IMG/VR virus record: IMGVR_UViG_3300009183_000033
Location: 1-33,675 of that record
Length of the DNA stretch: 33,675 nt
From: a virus
Strand: one strand, 5' to 3'
Below are positions 32,419-33,675 of the stretch, one piece after another. The notes beneath the pieces were generated by a model. It was given only the letters and a program-made list of their open reading frames with translations, did not search any database and was not told the DNA's origin. Within the stretch, counting starts at the first letter, position 1; every line of letters begins with the position of its first letter. Position numbers and translations under genes: made by a program.

Positions 32419-33675
32419 TACAAAGTTCCATCGCTAATAAGTTTTTTGATGTTTCTGTACTTTTCAAAATATTCTTTTCTTTGTGGCGAATTCTCTGGAT
32501 ACCCAATAATTTGGTCAACCATTTGTTTTTTCTTTTTGGGGTCTTTAATTAATTTATCTAGCGCCATAATTTCAAACACTTTAGCGTCAGAGTTATTACT
32601 CCACATTTGAGTAAAACTTCCCATATTGCTTTCGCCAAATTTTCTAACATATTTATCGGCAGCTTGTCCTAATTTATCGCGAGCCTCAATGTCGCCATAT
32701 GTTTGAACTGCAATTTTTTGCAAAACATCTGGGGGATAAACTTCATTACCTAATGCCGCAGCAGTCATTTGTTTGCCAGCATCAGAAGATAAAGCCTGCG
32801 GATTGTTTCCAATTAAAGCAATTTGTAAATTTGCTAGTTGTTTGCTCAATAATTTATATTGACTGTCATCAAGTAATTTATTGAAATATTGTTCAATTGT
32901 TAAACCTTTACCAGCTTTAGAAATTGTGTCTTGCAACAATTGATCAGTGGTAGCAACAATCTTTTCAACGTTGCCACGAATGGGATTGACTGTATTACGG
33001 TTTGCAATAACACTGCGAACATATTCACCACCAGCAGTTTGCGCTTCTTTTTCGCCTTGCTCATATCTCATTACAGTTTGACCCGCCACACGTACAGGGA
33101 ATCTTGGTCGAACTGGTTGACTGTAAACAGGCAAATTTGTTTCTGCTACTGCTGGCAAGTTTGTAACAACTGCACTTTGTTTTGGCGCAACTGCTGACCC
33201 ATCCCCCACACGCGGCGCAACCTTTGCTGGCGCAGGCACAGCAGATGGTGCGGCTGATGGTGGTGCGGCTGATGGTGGCGCGGCTGCTGGTGCGGATGAT
33301 GATGGGCCTTGTACTGACGGAAACACAGCACCAGATCCGCCAGCTTGATCAGCAGGGCGAATAGATGTGATTTGTCCATTGGAATTTTTGGTAACAATAA
33401 CTTGATTTCCTGCTGCGTCAAGTGCCATTGATTCGTTGGGCATAAGTTGTCTGCTGTATGAAGTGCCCGGTAAAGCCACTCCGGGACGAAATTGAGAAAA
33501 CTCATTTGTTGAGGCAACGTAACCGCTTGTTCCAGTATCCACAGCTATGCCGCTTGGCTGTAATGCCGCTGTACGGGCAGCGTCATCCAATCCAAAAATG
33601 TGCCGTTGTTTGTAGAAGCCGCGTAAACCACCGGGTTCATTGATGGCAATATCCAAGTATGGTTGCAAATATTGC
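32418..33675 (-). CDS. Internal virion / DNA ejection protein, C-terminal part (split by contig end)
   Basis: This segment continues from the ATG at 626 through the circle junction. The C-terminal 419 residues start near GFYKQRHIFGLDDAARTAAL and have an Ala/Pro/Ser linker (about residues 125-160 of this part, SSSAPAAAPPSAAPPSAAPS). A mostly helical domain follows (EYVRSVIANRNTVNPIRGNV, TIEQYFNKLLDDSQYKLLSK) and the protein ends with a basic helix (DPKKKKQMVDQIIGYPENSP). The frame and sequence agree across the join, giving a full product of about 586 residues. The role is as for the N-terminal entry: a gp20-like position between the gp7-like and 773-aa ejection genes. No enzyme motif is recognised. 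Confidence 0.78.
   Translation of the reverse strand, partial: QYLQPYLDIAINEPGGLRGFYKQRHIFGLDDAARTAALQPSGIAVDTGTSGYVASTNEFSQFRPGVALPGTSYSRQLMPNESMALDAAGNQVIVTKNSNGQITSIRPADQAGGSGAVFPSVQGPSSSAPAAAPPSAAPPSAAPSAVPAPAKVAPRVGDGSAVAPKQSAVVTNLPAVAETNLPVYSQPVRPRFPVRVAGQTVMRYEQGEKEAQTAGGEYVRSVIANRNTVNPIRGNVEKIVATTDQLLQDTISKAGKGLTIEQYFNKLLDDSQYKLLSKQLANLQIALIGNNPQALSSDAGKQMTAAALGNEVYPPDVLQKIAVQTYGDIEARDKLGQAADKYVRKFGESNMGSFTQMWSNNSDAKVFEIMALDKLIKDPKKKKQMVDQIIGYPENSPQRKEYFEKYRNIKKLISDGTL
33553..33675. repeat. Terminal direct repeat, right copy
   Basis: This is identical to bases 1-123. Taken together the two copies close the genome into a circle, and the gene they interrupt remains open across the join. 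Confidence 0.93.

Noticed and set aside
1-33675. tRNA genes, CRISPR arrays, insertion sequences
   Set aside because: No cloverleaf-like segment, no regularly spaced repeat array and no transposase was seen in reading both strands. A tRNA scan was not run.

Overview
The window is one complete, circularly assembled genome of a short-tailed (P22-like podovirus) double-stranded DNA phage. The first 123 bases (1-123) recur exactly as the last 123 (33553-33675), and a minus-strand gene cut by both ends joins in frame across them, so the unique circle is about 33,552 bp. Structural genes follow the order of Salmonella phage P22: small and large terminase, portal, scaffold, coat, gp4-like tail factor, gp10-like tail protein, gp7-like ejection protein, two large internal proteins. 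Replication and recombination genes are lambda-like in type: a DUF1376 (O-like) initiator, a P-like helicase loader, an ERF annealing protein, a YqaJ exonuclease and an SSB-like protein. The host is probably a Gram-negative (Pseudomonadota) bacterium, judged from sigma70-like promoters, a lipobox protein, a 3TM holin and protein styles common in phages of freshwater Burkholderiales. The host call is inference only. No tRNA gene, integrase, CI-type repressor or partition gene was seen.

Layout. A divergent control region lies at about 23.10-23.25 kb. To the right (plus strand, 23246-27162) runs an early operon of small proteins, a lipoprotein and the ERF/exonuclease/SSB-like recombination module. 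To the left (minus strand) runs a Cro-like 52-aa regulator (22940-23098), then the O-like and P-like replication genes, a putative glycosyltransferase, and a nuclease/zinc-protein cluster. A strong intrinsic terminator follows at 19385-19411. Below it come a ferritin-like DUF5856 protein, small basic and cysteine-rich proteins, a GroES-like co-chaperonin and small proteins up to 17.1 kb. Then come terminase, portal, an ASCH-like protein, scaffold and coat (17.1-10.0 kb). A second terminator with a perfect TATAAT just beyond it (9949-9995) precedes the fibre/adhesin and tail-hub module (9.9-1.9 kb) and the ejection proteins (1.9 kb, through the circle junction, to 30.1 kb). The leftward unit ends with a tail-collar fibre, a group of small membrane/coiled-coil proteins, holin and endolysin (30.1-27.06 kb). 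It meets the plus-strand early operon tail to tail, with a 104-bp overlap.

Working model. The Cro-like protein probably binds GTTAAG-type palindromes between the -35 and -10 of both divergent promoters. The O/P-type proteins would recruit the host replisome, possibly at tandem 21-bp repeats inside the O-like gene. ERF, YqaJ and the SSB-like protein would process and anneal DNA ends. Terminase packages the DNA through a P22-like portal into heads whose assembly may be assisted by the phage GroES.

Most notable: the glycosyltransferase inside the replication operon, the phage co-chaperonin, one repeat domain inserted into two adjacent tail proteins, the ASCH-like gene between portal and scaffold, the Cro switch without CI or integrase, and the terminator between early and late genes without a recognisable antiterminator.
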